Shown one piece after another: positions 8,531-15,869 of a DNA stretch of 34,417 nucleotides. Source of the stretch: Bacteroidaceae bacterium. GTDB taxonomy: Bacteria > Bacteroidota > Bacteroidia > Bacteroidales > Bacteroidaceae. How positions within the stretch are numbered: the stretch's first letter is position 1; the number at the start of each line of letters is the position of its first letter. The DNA lies in NCBI GenBank assembly GCA_017483665.1, contig JAFUVM010000054.1:1-34417 (forward strand). Reading direction: 5' to 3'. The position numbers and the translations under genes are program-made. The notes beneath the pieces were generated by a model. It made no database searches, was not told the origin of the DNA, and was given only the letters and a program-made list of their open reading frames with translations.

Positions 8531-9150
8531 TATTCTATCCCTCTCAATACTAAGGTTCGCATCACGTCCTTGATGACCTCCAGCGATGTGGGCTCGCCCT
8601 TGTGCTTCTCGGGGTCCCACAGCATGCCCGTGCAGACGCAGAACTTGCGGTTCTTGGCCTCGAGGATGTCGTGGTTGATGCAGCCCTGACAGCCGTGCCA
8701 GAAGGCATCGTCGTCGGTGAGCTGGTTGAAGCTGACGGGCACGTAGCCCAGGGCGGTGTTCATCTTCATGACGGCGTCGCCGCTGGTCAGACTGAAAATC
8801 TTGGCGTGCGGCCATCGCAGGCGTGCCAACGTGAAGGTGTAGTCCTTGATGCGTTTGGCTATTCCCAGGCCTTGGTAGTCGGGATGCACGATGAGGCCGG
8901 AGGTGGTGACGTAGTGCTTGTTGCCCCAAGTCTCGATGTAGCTGAAGCCCACGAACTTGTCGCCGTGCAGAGCCAGGACGGCCTTGCCCTCGCGCATTTT
9001 CGTCGCTACGTATTCATGTGTACGTTCTGCGATGCCTGTGCCCCTTTTGCGGGCTGCTTCGCGAATGGTGTCAATGATGGTGTCGACATATTTTTCATGC
9101 TCGGCATCTGCCACTAAGACGCAAATGTCTTCACTCTTTACTTCTTCCAT
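8530..9150 (-). CDS. GNAT-family acetyl/acyltransferase, candidate N-acylglutamate synthase
   Basis: 206 aa, read from the ATG at 9150 (MEEVKSEDICVLVADAEHEK). Upstream codons have no support and run into the argR spacer. The GNAT acyl-CoA-binding motif A is 'GLIVHPDYQGLGIAKRI' (86-102) with the Q-x-x-G-x-G/A signature at 93-98. The C-terminal part has four cysteines arranged C154-x2-C157 and C171-x-C173, which suggests a metal site or disulphides. It lies between argR and argG. From memory, the same position in Bacteroides is held by a GNAT proposed to catalyse the first step of arginine synthesis, making N-acetyl- or N-succinyl-glutamate. That role is inferred here from position and fold, since no classical argA/argJ is in view. 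Confidence 0.8.
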   Translation of the reverse strand: MEEVKSEDICVLVADAEHEKYVDTIIDTIREAARKRGTGIAERTHEYVATKMREGKAVLALHGDKFVGFSYIETWGNKHYVTTSGLIVHPDYQGLGIAKRIKDYTFTLARLRWPHAKIFSLTSGDAVMKMNTALGYVPVSFNQLTDDDAFWHGCQGCINHDILEAKNRKFCVCTGMLWDPEKHKGEPTSLEVIKDVMRTLVLRGIE

Positions 9151-9200
9151 TTCCGTGTGTTTTCCTCTCTTGGTAAATACTGTATGCTTGTGGTTGGTTC

Positions 9201-9224
9201 TTATATTATATATATATAATGTGT
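9201..9224 (-). promoter_or_regulatory. AT-rich leader motif ACATTATATATAT, copy 1
   Basis: On the minus strand ACACATTATATATATATAAT lies about 50 bp before the GNAT start codon. Near-identical, same-orientation motifs precede secA (17643), the second BspA-like gene (26969) and the dockerin gene (30505). Function unknown. Confidence 0.4.
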
Positions 9225-9233
9225 AGCAAACCG

Positions 9234-9713
9234 CTATCTCAGCTTGGGCAGCGTGTCGCGTATGATTTTGCCGGCATCGTCCCTGTTCACGCCTTCTGCC
9301 ATGACGATGATGACGGTGTCGTCGCCCGCCACGGTGCCCAGGAAGAAGGGGTGCTTCAGGTTGTCCACATCGTAGGCTACCATGCCAGCGTGTCCTGGCG
9401 GAGTGTGTACCACTATCAGGTTGCCGGAGAAGCTGAGCCGCCAGCGCGTCAGGTTGATTTCCTCCTGGGTGGGTATCGGTACGAACTGTCCTTCGCGGGG
9501 CAGAGCGTAGACGTTGTGTCCGTTGCGTACGCGTACCTTGCTGATGCGCAGTTGCTTGAGGTCGCGGCTGAGCGTGGTCTGCGTGCTGACGATACCTTCC
9601 CTTTCGAGTGCTGCAAGCAGTTCTTCCTGACTTTCCAGACTGTTCATGCTGACGATGCGGCGTATAGCCTGTAGTCTTGTTTTCTTGTCTTGCCGTTCTG
9701 TTTTCTGTTCCAT
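9234..9713 (-). CDS. argR: Arginine repressor ArgR
   Basis: 159 aa from the ATG at 9713 (MEQKTERQDKKTRLQAIRRIV), the usual ArgR/AhrC length. The winged helix-turn-helix covers about 5-75, with the typical 'TTLSRDLKQLRISKVR'. The C-terminal hexamerisation and arginine-binding domain carries 'GTVAGDDTVIIVM', which matches the family's G-T-(I/V)-A-G-D-D-T signature. The reading frame is open for 78 more codons upstream, but those run through the promoter and were discarded. As first gene of the operon it probably represses its own promoter (9746-9780), where a palindrome lies upstream of the -7 element. Confidence 0.95.
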   Translation of the reverse strand: MEQKTERQDKKTRLQAIRRIVSMNSLESQEELLAALEREGIVSTQTTLSRDLKQLRISKVRVRNGHNVYALPREGQFVPIPTQEEINLTRWRLSFSGNLIVVHTPPGHAGMVAYDVDNLKHPFFLGTVAGDDTVIIVMAEGVNRDDAGKIIRDTLPKLR

Positions 9714-9745
9714 ACTCTTTTCTCTTATCTTCGTGTTTATGGCTG

Positions 9746-9780
9746 CAAAGGTACAACTTTTTATGCAAATACGCGCAACT
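9746..9780 (-). promoter_or_regulatory. Promoter of the argR operon
   Basis: Minus-strand TACCTTTG (9746-9753) is a perfect TAnnTTTG -7 box, 33 bp before the argR ATG. A TTG-containing -33 region is about 22 bp upstream. The leader is AT-rich with no Shine-Dalgarno. Confidence 0.75.
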
Positions 9781-9785
9781 TTTTG

Positions 9786-9798
9786 CGCATAATATGCG
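9786..9798. promoter_or_regulatory. Candidate ArgR operator
   Basis: Perfect palindrome CGCATA-A-TATGCG immediately upstream of the argR -33 region, flanked by A/T tracts. ARG boxes in other phyla are AT-rich palindromes of about 18 bp with a related shape. The ArgR assignment is inference from position. Confidence 0.4.
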
Positions 9799-9952
9799 TT
9801 TATTTTATAAAATTTTGCATAGAGAAGCCTCCCGGAGTGCATATAAGAGGGTATTTCGGGCTTTTGCGTGAGGAAACGCGGCGTGCGCTTGTTCCGGAAG
9901 AGCACGCTGTGTGTGGCGGAAGGGCCTTGTCCGGACGGTGCAGACAAAGCCG

Positions 9953-11260
9953 TCAGTCTTCCATTATGCGCAGCTGTACAAGTTCAATCTTGGTGGTTGT
10001 CTTCTTCGTGACCTTGAACTCCCAGTGCCCGAAGCGCACCGGTTCGTTCAGTTTCGGGAAGTTCTGGAACTCGTGCAGGATGAGTCCGCCCACGGTCAGA
10101 TACTCGTCGCTCTCGGGCAGGTCCAGGTCGAGCAGTTCGTTGGCCTGCGCTATCTCCAGTCGGCCGGAGAGCTGGTATTCGCCGGGAGCCGTTTGGCGTG
10201 CCACGTAGTTCTTGCTGTCGTGTTCGTCCTCTATCTCACCGAAGATTTCCTCCACAAGGTCCTCCATGGTGACGATGCCGCTTGTGCCGCCAAATTCGTC
10301 GACGATGACCGCGAGCGAACGCTTTTGGCTGATGAAGATGCCGAGCAGCTTCTGTGCGTTCATCGTCTCGGGCACGATGGGCACCTCGCGCATGTGTTTG
10401 GTCCAGTCCTCGCCCTCTTTCAAGCGGAACATCTCAGCGCTGTGGATGTAGCCCACGATGTTGTCGATGTCCTCCTTGTAGACGATGATTTTACTGTGCC
10501 CGCTCTCCACGAACTGGATGCGGAGGTCGTGCAGGGACGTGTCGGTGGAGACGGCTGTTATCTCCGTGCGTGGCACGATGCAGTCGCGCACCTTGATGGA
10601 GCTGAAGTCGAGCGCGTTCTGGAAGATCTTCACTTCGTCCTCGATGTCCTCCTCGTCCGTGGCCTTGTCGATGTTGCTTTGTATGAGGTAGTCCAGGTCT
10701 TCGCGTGTGAAGGTCTTCTCCGTCGGGTCCTTCGTCACCTTCTCGCCCACCATCCACAGCATCAGTTTGCCCAGCGAGCTGGTCAGTTTGCTGATGGGCC
10801 AGAGCACTATATAAAATATGTAGGCAGGCAGGGCGAAGATGCGCATCATGCGGTTGGGATTGATGCGGAAGAGCGTCTTCGGGAGGAACTCGCCCGTGAC
10901 GAGTACGATGATTGTGGCAAGGATGGTCTGAATGAACAGGCAGAGCGCCTCGTTCGGGCAGTCGCCGTAGGGCTGGTGGATGCCCAGGGGAATGAGGATG
11001 AGGGCACTGACTATCTTCGCCATGAGAATGCCGTAGACGACCAGGGCGATGTTGTTGCCCACCAGAAGCGTGGAGATGAAGCTGTTGGGGTGGCGGTAGA
11101 AAGTGTCGATGAGGCGCGACGAGAATCCCTGTTCCTTCCTGTCCATCTCGAAGCGCAACTTGCTGCTCGAGACGAAGGCAATCTCCATGCCCGAGAAGAA
11201 GCCTGACAGCAGGAGGATGGCCGCAACGGATATGATGGTAGAGGTGTCTATGTCTTGCAT
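9953..11260 (-). CDS. CNNM/CBS-domain membrane protein (HlyC/CorC family, GldE-like)
   Basis: 435 aa. The N-terminal CNNM transmembrane domain (about 1-185) has three to four helices. Two CBS domains follow (about 205-330, with 'MVPRT'-like 'CIVPRTEITAVS' and 'VIVDEFGGTSGIVTMEDLVEEIFGEIEDE'). The C-terminal CorC/HlyC transporter-associated domain runs from about 345 to 430. Family members are linked to divalent cation (Mg/Co) efflux and, in gliding Bacteroidetes, to GldE. No gliding genes are in view, so a cation or envelope role is more likely. It is the last gene of the coaX-OMP-lptC block, 14 bp after lptC. In other Bacteroidales a PpiD-type isomerase often follows; here a protein of that kind is at 21830 instead. 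Confidence 0.88.
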   Translation of the reverse strand: MQDIDTSTIISVAAILLLSGFFSGMEIAFVSSSKLRFEMDRKEQGFSSRLIDTFYRHPNSFISTLLVGNNIALVVYGILMAKIVSALILIPLGIHQPYGDCPNEALCLFIQTILATIIVLVTGEFLPKTLFRINPNRMMRIFALPAYIFYIVLWPISKLTSSLGKLMLWMVGEKVTKDPTEKTFTREDLDYLIQSNIDKATDEEDIEDEVKIFQNALDFSSIKVRDCIVPRTEITAVSTDTSLHDLRIQFVESGHSKIIVYKEDIDNIVGYIHSAEMFRLKEGEDWTKHMREVPIVPETMNAQKLLGIFISQKRSLAVIVDEFGGTSGIVTMEDLVEEIFGEIEDEHDSKNYVARQTAPGEYQLSGRLEIAQANELLDLDLPESDEYLTVGGLILHEFQNFPKLNEPVRFGHWEFKVTKKTTTKIELVQLRIMED

Positions 11261-11274
11261 TGATGGTTCGTTGG

Positions 11275-11967
11275 TTAAGGCTTTTCTATGCGTTGCTCAG
11301 CCTGATGCGAGCCGCTTCTCTGCTGAGGTTTCTGGCTGTCTCCGCGCTGTGGAGTGCTCTGCACGGAGTCGGTCGGGGCAGGCTGTTCGCCCTCGTTTTC
11401 TGTGTCGGAGACGGGGAACGTGCCTACGGAATTGATGACGGAGTACTGCGTCATCTGCTCGTTGCTGCGGAACTCTGTGCCTTCCAGCTCGCGCTCGGGG
11501 GTGGTGATGTGCATGTACACATGGTTCCACATCTCGTGTTTGTTCAGGTCCCAGAAGAGCTCTTCGGTATGGAAGACGTCGCCGTTCACGTTGCGCACCA
11601 CGACCCTGCCACGCAGTTCCCACAGGCTCTGCCGGTGCAGGTATGCGGTGTCGGACTGCACGAAGAGGTCGGTGTGGAACTTCTCGTCGAAGCGTTCCAT
11701 GAGCAGGCCCTTCATGAATTTCCAGGTGGAGGGTTCGCCTTCGAGCCCATTGTAGATGTCCCATTCCTCGACCACCAGGTGATAGCGCATCACGCCGCTG
11801 TCGCTGATGAGGGTGTTCACGCCCGTGGCATGCATGAAGGGAAGGGAGTCACCCTCGCTGACGGCTTCCGCCAGGTGCTCCTCCTCGCCCGAACATCCGA
11901 AGGAAAGCAGGATGAGGGACAGGCACAGAAGGTTGAAAACAGAGAGTTGAGCAGTTGTCTTTTTCAC
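11275..11967 (-). CDS. lptC: LPS export protein LptC (lipoprotein form)
   Basis: 230 aa. A lipoprotein signal (hydrophobic stretch then lipobox 'LSFGC', Cys25) implies membrane attachment through lipid rather than the helix used in E. coli. Residues about 55-180 carry the LptC/OstA-like beta strands ('VMRYHLVVEEWDIYNG', 'ELRGRVVVRNVNGDVFHTEELFWD'). In the Lpt bridge this protein accepts LPS from LptB2FG and passes it to LptA. The C-terminal 45 residues are low-complexity and Q/S/P-rich. It lies in an operon with an outer-membrane protein 24 bp upstream and the CNNM/CBS gene 14 bp downstream. Confidence 0.8.
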   Translation of the reverse strand: MKKTTAQLSVFNLLCLSLILLSFGCSGEEEHLAEAVSEGDSLPFMHATGVNTLISDSGVMRYHLVVEEWDIYNGLEGEPSTWKFMKGLLMERFDEKFHTDLFVQSDTAYLHRQSLWELRGRVVVRNVNGDVFHTEELFWDLNKHEMWNHVYMHITTPERELEGTEFRSNEQMTQYSVINSVGTFPVSDTENEGEQPAPTDSVQSTPQRGDSQKPQQRSGSHQAEQRIEKP

Positions 11968-11991
11968 TATTCGCTTTTCCTTTTACCCTCC

Positions 11992-13326
11992 TTACTGTAT
12001 CTTGTACTTCATGAACCAACGTTCGTTGAAGGTGAAGCCGAAGTTGAGGAGCAGGTAGTTCTCTGTGATCATGCCGGGTGCGCTGGCCGAGCGTCGCATC
12101 CATTGCAGTCCGAAGTTGGCTACGGAGCGGTTGTTCCATCGGTTCGTGATGGGCAGGCCAACGCCGATGCACATGCTCAGTTCGTTGGGACCGTCGTTTC
12201 CGTTCACCTTGAGATAGGGTGTCGTGAAGTTGATGCCTGCGCGGTACTGTATGCGCTGCCAGTATTTTCCGAAGGGATTGGGCATCCATTGTGCGCCAGC
12301 GGCAATCTTCGTCTTGTTCTTGAAGTAGCCCTTCATGGGCACAAAGCTTGTGGCCGTCTCGATGGGCATGCGGCAGTTGCTCCACAGCTCGTGCTGAAAG
12401 TCGGCAGCCACAAGCAGAGTGTTCTTGTGCTGCCATGCGGCGCCTCCGGCGAAGGAGAAGGGGAGGTCGAAGGGCTTGGAGGCCGTGTAGAGCGTGGAGT
12501 CGCCGTTCGATGTGTAGATGACGAGTGTTGCGTCCTGTGCTATCTTGTGCCCGATGCCTGCCGTCACGCCTACAGTCAGCCAGTCTTGCCGTGTCAGTCG
12601 GATGGGATATTGTGCTCCGAAGTCGAGCTTGAACGTTTTCATCGCGGAGTGGATGTTCTTGAATGTAGCGCTATAGGTGCTGCTCGAGATGCCGTCCTCC
12701 TTGAAGATCTGAGTGATGTCGTGGTCGTATTTGCCCCAGAGGAAACCGACGTTTGCTCCGATAGACAGGTTGCGGTATACTTTCCATCCCAATCCGACGT
12801 AGGCAAGGTCCAGTCCGCCGTCGCCGTCGTAGAGGTTGCCGTTGGTGACGGTCCTCTCGGAGTTGCCGACTACGCCGATGGTCTGGTCGTTGGAATAGAA
12901 GCTGTATCCGATGTTGGTGTACGGCATGAATCCGAGAGAGAGGCCCAGCCCTCTGGCGAGGCGCATGCCCAGGTGGACGTAGTCGAGCGTGGCATTCTTG
13001 ACGCCGGCCCTTGTCCCGCCCTGTTTCATCTGGCCGAACGATGCCTTCATGCCTATGTCCATGATGAAGCTCAGCGAGTCGATGGCGGAATAGGAGGCGG
13101 GGTTGATGGTGTTGATGCGGTTGCCGATGCGTACGCCGAGGCCTACACCGCCCATCGATTTGTTGAAGCCTTGCGGCTGGTCGGTGAGCAGTCCCAGACC
13201 GAAGCGGGAGTAGGGGGAGTTGCATCCGTTGGTCTGTGCCGATGCCACGGAGCTTTTGCCGCAGAACAGGCATTGGGCAAGGAGCAGGGCGAGGAGCGCA
13301 AGGATATGTCTTGATGCAGTCTTCAT
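11992..13326 (-). CDS. Outer-membrane beta-barrel protein of the coaX-lptC block
   Basis: 444 aa with a signal peptide ending near residue 30 (SSVASAQ). It then has a conserved Bacteroidales start 'SPYSRFGLGLL...GFNKSMGGVGLGVR', alternating aromatic/hydrophobic strands and an aromatic barrel-type end 'FTFNERWFMKYKIQ'. The pattern resembles FadL/PorV-like barrels, but I cannot assign a substrate. The start overlaps the coaX stop by 4 nt (ATGA), which implies translational coupling. Association with lptC suggests an envelope role. Confidence 0.75.
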   Translation of the reverse strand: MKTASRHILALLALLLAQCLFCGKSSVASAQTNGCNSPYSRFGLGLLTDQPQGFNKSMGGVGLGVRIGNRINTINPASYSAIDSLSFIMDIGMKASFGQMKQGGTRAGVKNATLDYVHLGMRLARGLGLSLGFMPYTNIGYSFYSNDQTIGVVGNSERTVTNGNLYDGDGGLDLAYVGLGWKVYRNLSIGANVGFLWGKYDHDITQIFKEDGISSSTYSATFKNIHSAMKTFKLDFGAQYPIRLTRQDWLTVGVTAGIGHKIAQDATLVIYTSNGDSTLYTASKPFDLPFSFAGGAAWQHKNTLLVAADFQHELWSNCRMPIETATSFVPMKGYFKNKTKIAAGAQWMPNPFGKYWQRIQYRAGINFTTPYLKVNGNDGPNELSMCIGVGLPITNRWNNRSVANFGLQWMRRSASAPGMITENYLLLNFGFTFNERWFMKYKIQ

Positions 13327-14069
13327 TCTTTGTTCGTCGTTCTTAGTTCTTTATTATAGTCCAGTATCTTGTTCAGTCCTCGGGGCACGATGTATTTGTC
13401 CGAGAAGATGATGTTCTTGATGTTTGTGTCGAAGCTGATGTGGTTGCCTCCGGTCAGGAAGACCAGCAGGTTGGGGAACTTTGCCCTCATGGACTTGATG
13501 TAGCCCTCTATCTCGTACTTCATGCCTCGCAGTACGCCGCTTCGGATGGCGGTCTCGGTGTCGTAGCCCATGCCGGGCACCACGCCTTCTGCCTCCACGA
13601 GGGGCAGGCGAGCCGTGAACTCATGCAAGGCCCTGAGGCGCATCTGCATGCCGGGTGCGATGTTGCCGCCCCAGTAGTTGCCCCGTGCATCGATGACCTC
13701 GTAGGTGATACAGGTGCCGGCGTCGATGATGAGCAGGTCTTTGCCTGGCTTGAGCGAGCTGGCTCCGATGACGGCAGCCAGGCGGTCGCTGCCCAGCGTC
13801 TGCGGCGTGCGGTAGCGGTTTGTGATGGGGACGGGTGTGTCCGGCGTGAAGCGGAGGATGGGAATCTGCAGCCCGGCGAGTGCTTCTTCCTCGCAGGGTT
13901 TCAGGTCGCGCACCGTTCCCAGGATGCCGCAGCTGAAGTCGTGTTCAGCCACGAACGCTTCCAGTCCGGACAGTTTGCCGCCCTCCGCACGCAACTCGCT
14001 GACGGGTTCGTCGCCCCGGAATGCAACCATCTTGGCGACGGTGTTCCCTATGTCAATTATTAATTTCAC
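13323..14069 (-). CDS. coaX: Type III pantothenate kinase
   Basis: 248 aa, starting at a GTG (14069), giving (V/M)KLIIDIGNT. It phosphorylates pantothenate in the first committed step of CoA synthesis. The ASKHA-fold phosphate loop 'DIGNT' is at 6-10, 'TLGSDR' (91-96) holds the conserved catalytic Asp, and 'DAGTCITYEVID' is at 116-127. The frame stays open upstream through the 22-bp repeats to 14333, but those codons are repeat-derived. The -7 promoter box lies only 5 nt before the GTG, so the mRNA is probably leaderless. The next in-frame Met would remove the phosphate loop. It is the first gene of the envelope block and overlaps the OMP gene by 4 nt. Confidence 0.92.
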   Translation of the reverse strand: MKLIIDIGNTVAKMVAFRGDEPVSELRAEGGKLSGLEAFVAEHDFSCGILGTVRDLKPCEEEALAGLQIPILRFTPDTPVPITNRYRTPQTLGSDRLAAVIGASSLKPGKDLLIIDAGTCITYEVIDARGNYWGGNIAPGMQMRLRALHEFTARLPLVEAEGVVPGMGYDTETAIRSGVLRGMKYEIEGYIKSMRAKFPNLLVFLTGGNHISFDTNIKNIIFSDKYIVPRGLNKILDYNKELRTTNKE

Positions 14070-14074
14070 GGGTG

Positions 14075-14082
14075 CAAAGATA
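14075..14082 (-). promoter_or_regulatory. -7 promoter element of coaX
   Basis: Minus-strand TATCTTTG, a perfect TAnnTTTG box, followed by CACCC and then the GTG start. Upstream is T-rich without a clean TTTG at -33. Confidence 0.65.
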
Positions 14083-14170
14083 CAAACAAAAAATGAAATA
14101 ATAAAAAGAATGAAAGAATGAAAAGTTAATAAGGCGTTAAAATAGTCTTTATAACGTCCGCAGGCCCGTA

Positions 14171-14390
14171 AAGAAGCGCGTGGCGCTTCGTGAATAAGAG
14201 CCTTGCTCTTCCGAAATAAGCGCGAGGCGCTTCCGGAATAAGCACGAGGCGCTTCCGGAATAAGCGCGAGGCGCTTCCGAAATAAGCACGAGGCGCTTCC
14301 TGAATAAGCACGTGTCGTTTCCGAAGTAGCCACGTGTCGTTGGTGATTTAGCCACGTGTCGTTCCCAAAACAGTCACGTGTCGTTGGTTT
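14171..14390. repeat. Ten tandem 22-bp repeats
   Basis: Ten units of exactly 22 bp, starting at 14171 and stepping by 22. Units 1-6 carry an inverted repeat of the type AAGCGC-GAG-GCGCTT. Unit 2 has AAGAGC-CTT-GCTCTT, with both arms changed together. Units 7-10 replace it with CACGTG followed by TCGTT. There are no unique spacers, so it is not CRISPR. It separates the divergent coaX and DUF4105 promoters. All three minus-strand frames happen to be open across it. Confidence 0.9.
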
Positions 14391-14490
14391 CCGGACCTTT
14401 TCTCGTTGCGATACGATGCCGCTGACTCAAAAATGAGACAATAAGGAGTTATTTTTCGTGCTTCGTGCTTCGCGTTTCACTTATTTTTAG

Positions 14491-14498
14491 TATCTTTG
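14491..14498 (+). promoter_or_regulatory. -7 promoter element of the DUF4105 gene
   Basis: TATCTTTG, a perfect TAnnTTTG box, only 6 nt before the ATG at 14505. This predicts a leaderless or near-leaderless transcript. Confidence 0.6.
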
Positions 14499-14504
14499 CG
14501 CCCG

Positions 14505-15860
14505 ATGTTTAAGAAAGTAGCCATATTCCTGTGCTTCGTGCTCCCCGCTTTGGCACATGGCAGCGACCCGGCAGACAGCCTGCGGGTGTCGTTGCTCACT
14601 TGCTCGCCAGGGCAGGAAGTGTATGCCCTCTACGGACACACCGCCATCCGCGTGGAGACCCAGACCCCCCCTGGCTCCCCCTTGCAGGGGGAGAACCAAA
14701 ATGCTACAACTATTAGCTCCTCTCCCTACAAGGGAGAGGTTGGGAGAGGGTCTGAGGACATCGTCTTCAACTATGGCATCTTCAGCTTCGCGAAGCCCCA
14801 TTTCGTGTGGCGCTTCGTGCTCGGACAATGCGACTATATGGTGCAGTCGTTCCCCTGGAACCTCTTCGTCAGAGAATATCAGGAACGCGGCTCGAGCATC
14901 ACGGCCCAGGAGCTGAACCTGACGCCCCAGGAGGCGCAGCGGCTTGTGGCCCGACTCCGCGAGAACTGTCTGCCCGAGAACTGCGAGTATCGCTACAACT
15001 TCCTCTACAATAACTGTACGACCAAGGTGCGCGATATGGTGGAGCAAGCCGTCAGCGGCTACATCCAGTACCCTGACTCGCTGCCCCGTCAGACCTCCCG
15101 TCAGGTGCTGCACCAGTACACGGCGGAGCACCCTTGGGCGCAGGAGGGCAACGACCTCTTGCTTGGCGCTGAGGTGGACACCCTGCTCTCGGACCATGCG
15201 GCGATGTTCATCCCCGAAAGCATGATGCAGGCCTACGACGGCGCCTTCATCTGCACCCCGAAGGGCGACCAGCGCCCGCTTGTCAGGAACAAGACGGTTC
15301 TGTTGGAAAGTCGCCCCGTGGCTGTTTCCAGCAAAAAGGGTGCAGAAGGCGGTTCTTCATCTCTCGTCTCACTCTTTGAGAGGGTGGGCGAGAGGTTTAC
15401 TCCCATCGAAGTGATGCTGGCCTTCGCAGCCGTCTGCCTCTTCGTGATGCTTCTCGAGGCCTGGACACGGCGCCTTTTCTGGCTGTGGGACGTGCTGCTT
15501 CTGCTTCTGCAGGGCGCGGCAGGAACGCTGCTCGCCTTTATGCTCCTCTTCTCGGAGCACCCCGCAGTCGGCTCCAACTGGCAGGTCTGGCTCCTGAACC
15601 CCGTCGCCCTGATTGGCATCCCGCTCGTCATAAGGGCCGCTGTCAAGCACGAAACGACGCTCTGGTACGCCTTCCAGTTCGTCATGCTGGCTTCGTTCCT
15701 GCTCTTCTCGCCCTGGATTCCGCAAGAGTTCGCCAAGATAACCGTTCCTTTGGCCCTGTGCCTGCTCACCCGTCCCGCCAGCTACTATCTGCTGAGGAAC
15801 AAGCGTCAGAAGCCGGTGGGCAGGGGAAATGTCAGGAACAGGAACAGAAATAAAAGATAA
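14505..15860 (+). CDS. DUF4105-domain membrane protein
   Basis: 451 aa from the ATG at 14505 (MFKKVAIFLCFVLPALAHG, a clear signal peptide). A TTG nine bases earlier is in frame but poor. The DUF4105 domain spans about 22-215: 'SLLTCSPGQEVYALYGHTAIRV', 'FNYGIFSF', 'YRYNFLYNNCTTKVRDMV'. The 'NNCTT' cysteine region resembles the proposed active-site segment of this NlpC/papain-like-associated family; its activity is unknown. From about residue 300 there are four or five transmembrane helices. Residues 52-84 are an insertion made of two dispersed repeats, and about 278-300 holds a further diverged copy in the linker. The phosphatase-fold gene follows after 9 bp. Confidence 0.8.
   Translation: MFKKVAIFLCFVLPALAHGSDPADSLRVSLLTCSPGQEVYALYGHTAIRVETQTPPGSPLQGENQNATTISSSPYKGEVGRGSEDIVFNYGIFSFAKPHFVWRFVLGQCDYMVQSFPWNLFVREYQERGSSITAQELNLTPQEAQRLVARLRENCLPENCEYRYNFLYNNCTTKVRDMVEQAVSGYIQYPDSLPRQTSRQVLHQYTAEHPWAQEGNDLLLGAEVDTLLSDHAAMFIPESMMQAYDGAFICTPKGDQRPLVRNKTVLLESRPVAVSSKKGAEGGSSSLVSLFERVGERFTPIEVMLAFAAVCLFVMLLEAWTRRLFWLWDVLLLLLQGAAGTLLAFMLLFSEHPAVGSNWQVWLLNPVALIGIPLVIRAAVKHETTLWYAFQFVMLASFLLFSPWIPQEFAKITVPLALCLLTRPASYYLLRNKRQKPVGRGNVRNRNRNKR
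14664..14757. repeat. Dispersed palindromic repeat, copy D (double, inside CDS)
   Basis: Two hairpin units back to back: GGCTCCCCCTTGCAGGGGGA (14673-14692) and TCCTCTCCCTACAAGGGAGA (14718-14737), the latter with the GGTTGGGAGAGGG tail. They add about 33 codons in frame between 'GHTAIRVE' and 'DIVFNYG' of the DUF4105 protein. Confidence 0.75.
15360..15395. repeat. Dispersed palindromic repeat, copy E (diverged, inside CDS)
   Basis: TCTCACTCTTTGAGAGGGTG then GGCGAGAGG. It lies in the linker between the DUF4105 domain and the transmembrane helices, in frame. It is weaker than the other copies. Confidence 0.45.
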
Positions 15861-15869
15861 AGGAAAAGC

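Noticed and set aside
9151-9768. N-terminal extension of the GNAT frame to 412 aa
   Set aside because: The extra 206 codons overlap argR out of frame and contain low-complexity R/Q-rich shadow sequence. The ATG at 9150 gives a normal GNAT.
9911-13314. Long plus-strand frames of 431 and 684 aa opposite the CNNM/CBS, lptC and OMP genes
   Set aside because: Shadow frames of minus-strand genes with recognisable families. No start context, signal or domain.
14070-14333. Upstream extension of coaX through the 22-bp repeats (would give 336 aa)
   Set aside because: The extra residues are translated repeat ('LFRKRLALIPEAPRAYS'). The repeat is open in all three minus frames by composition, and the promoter lies just before the GTG start.
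14171-14390. CRISPR array
   Set aside because: The units are contiguous with no unique spacers and there are no cas genes.
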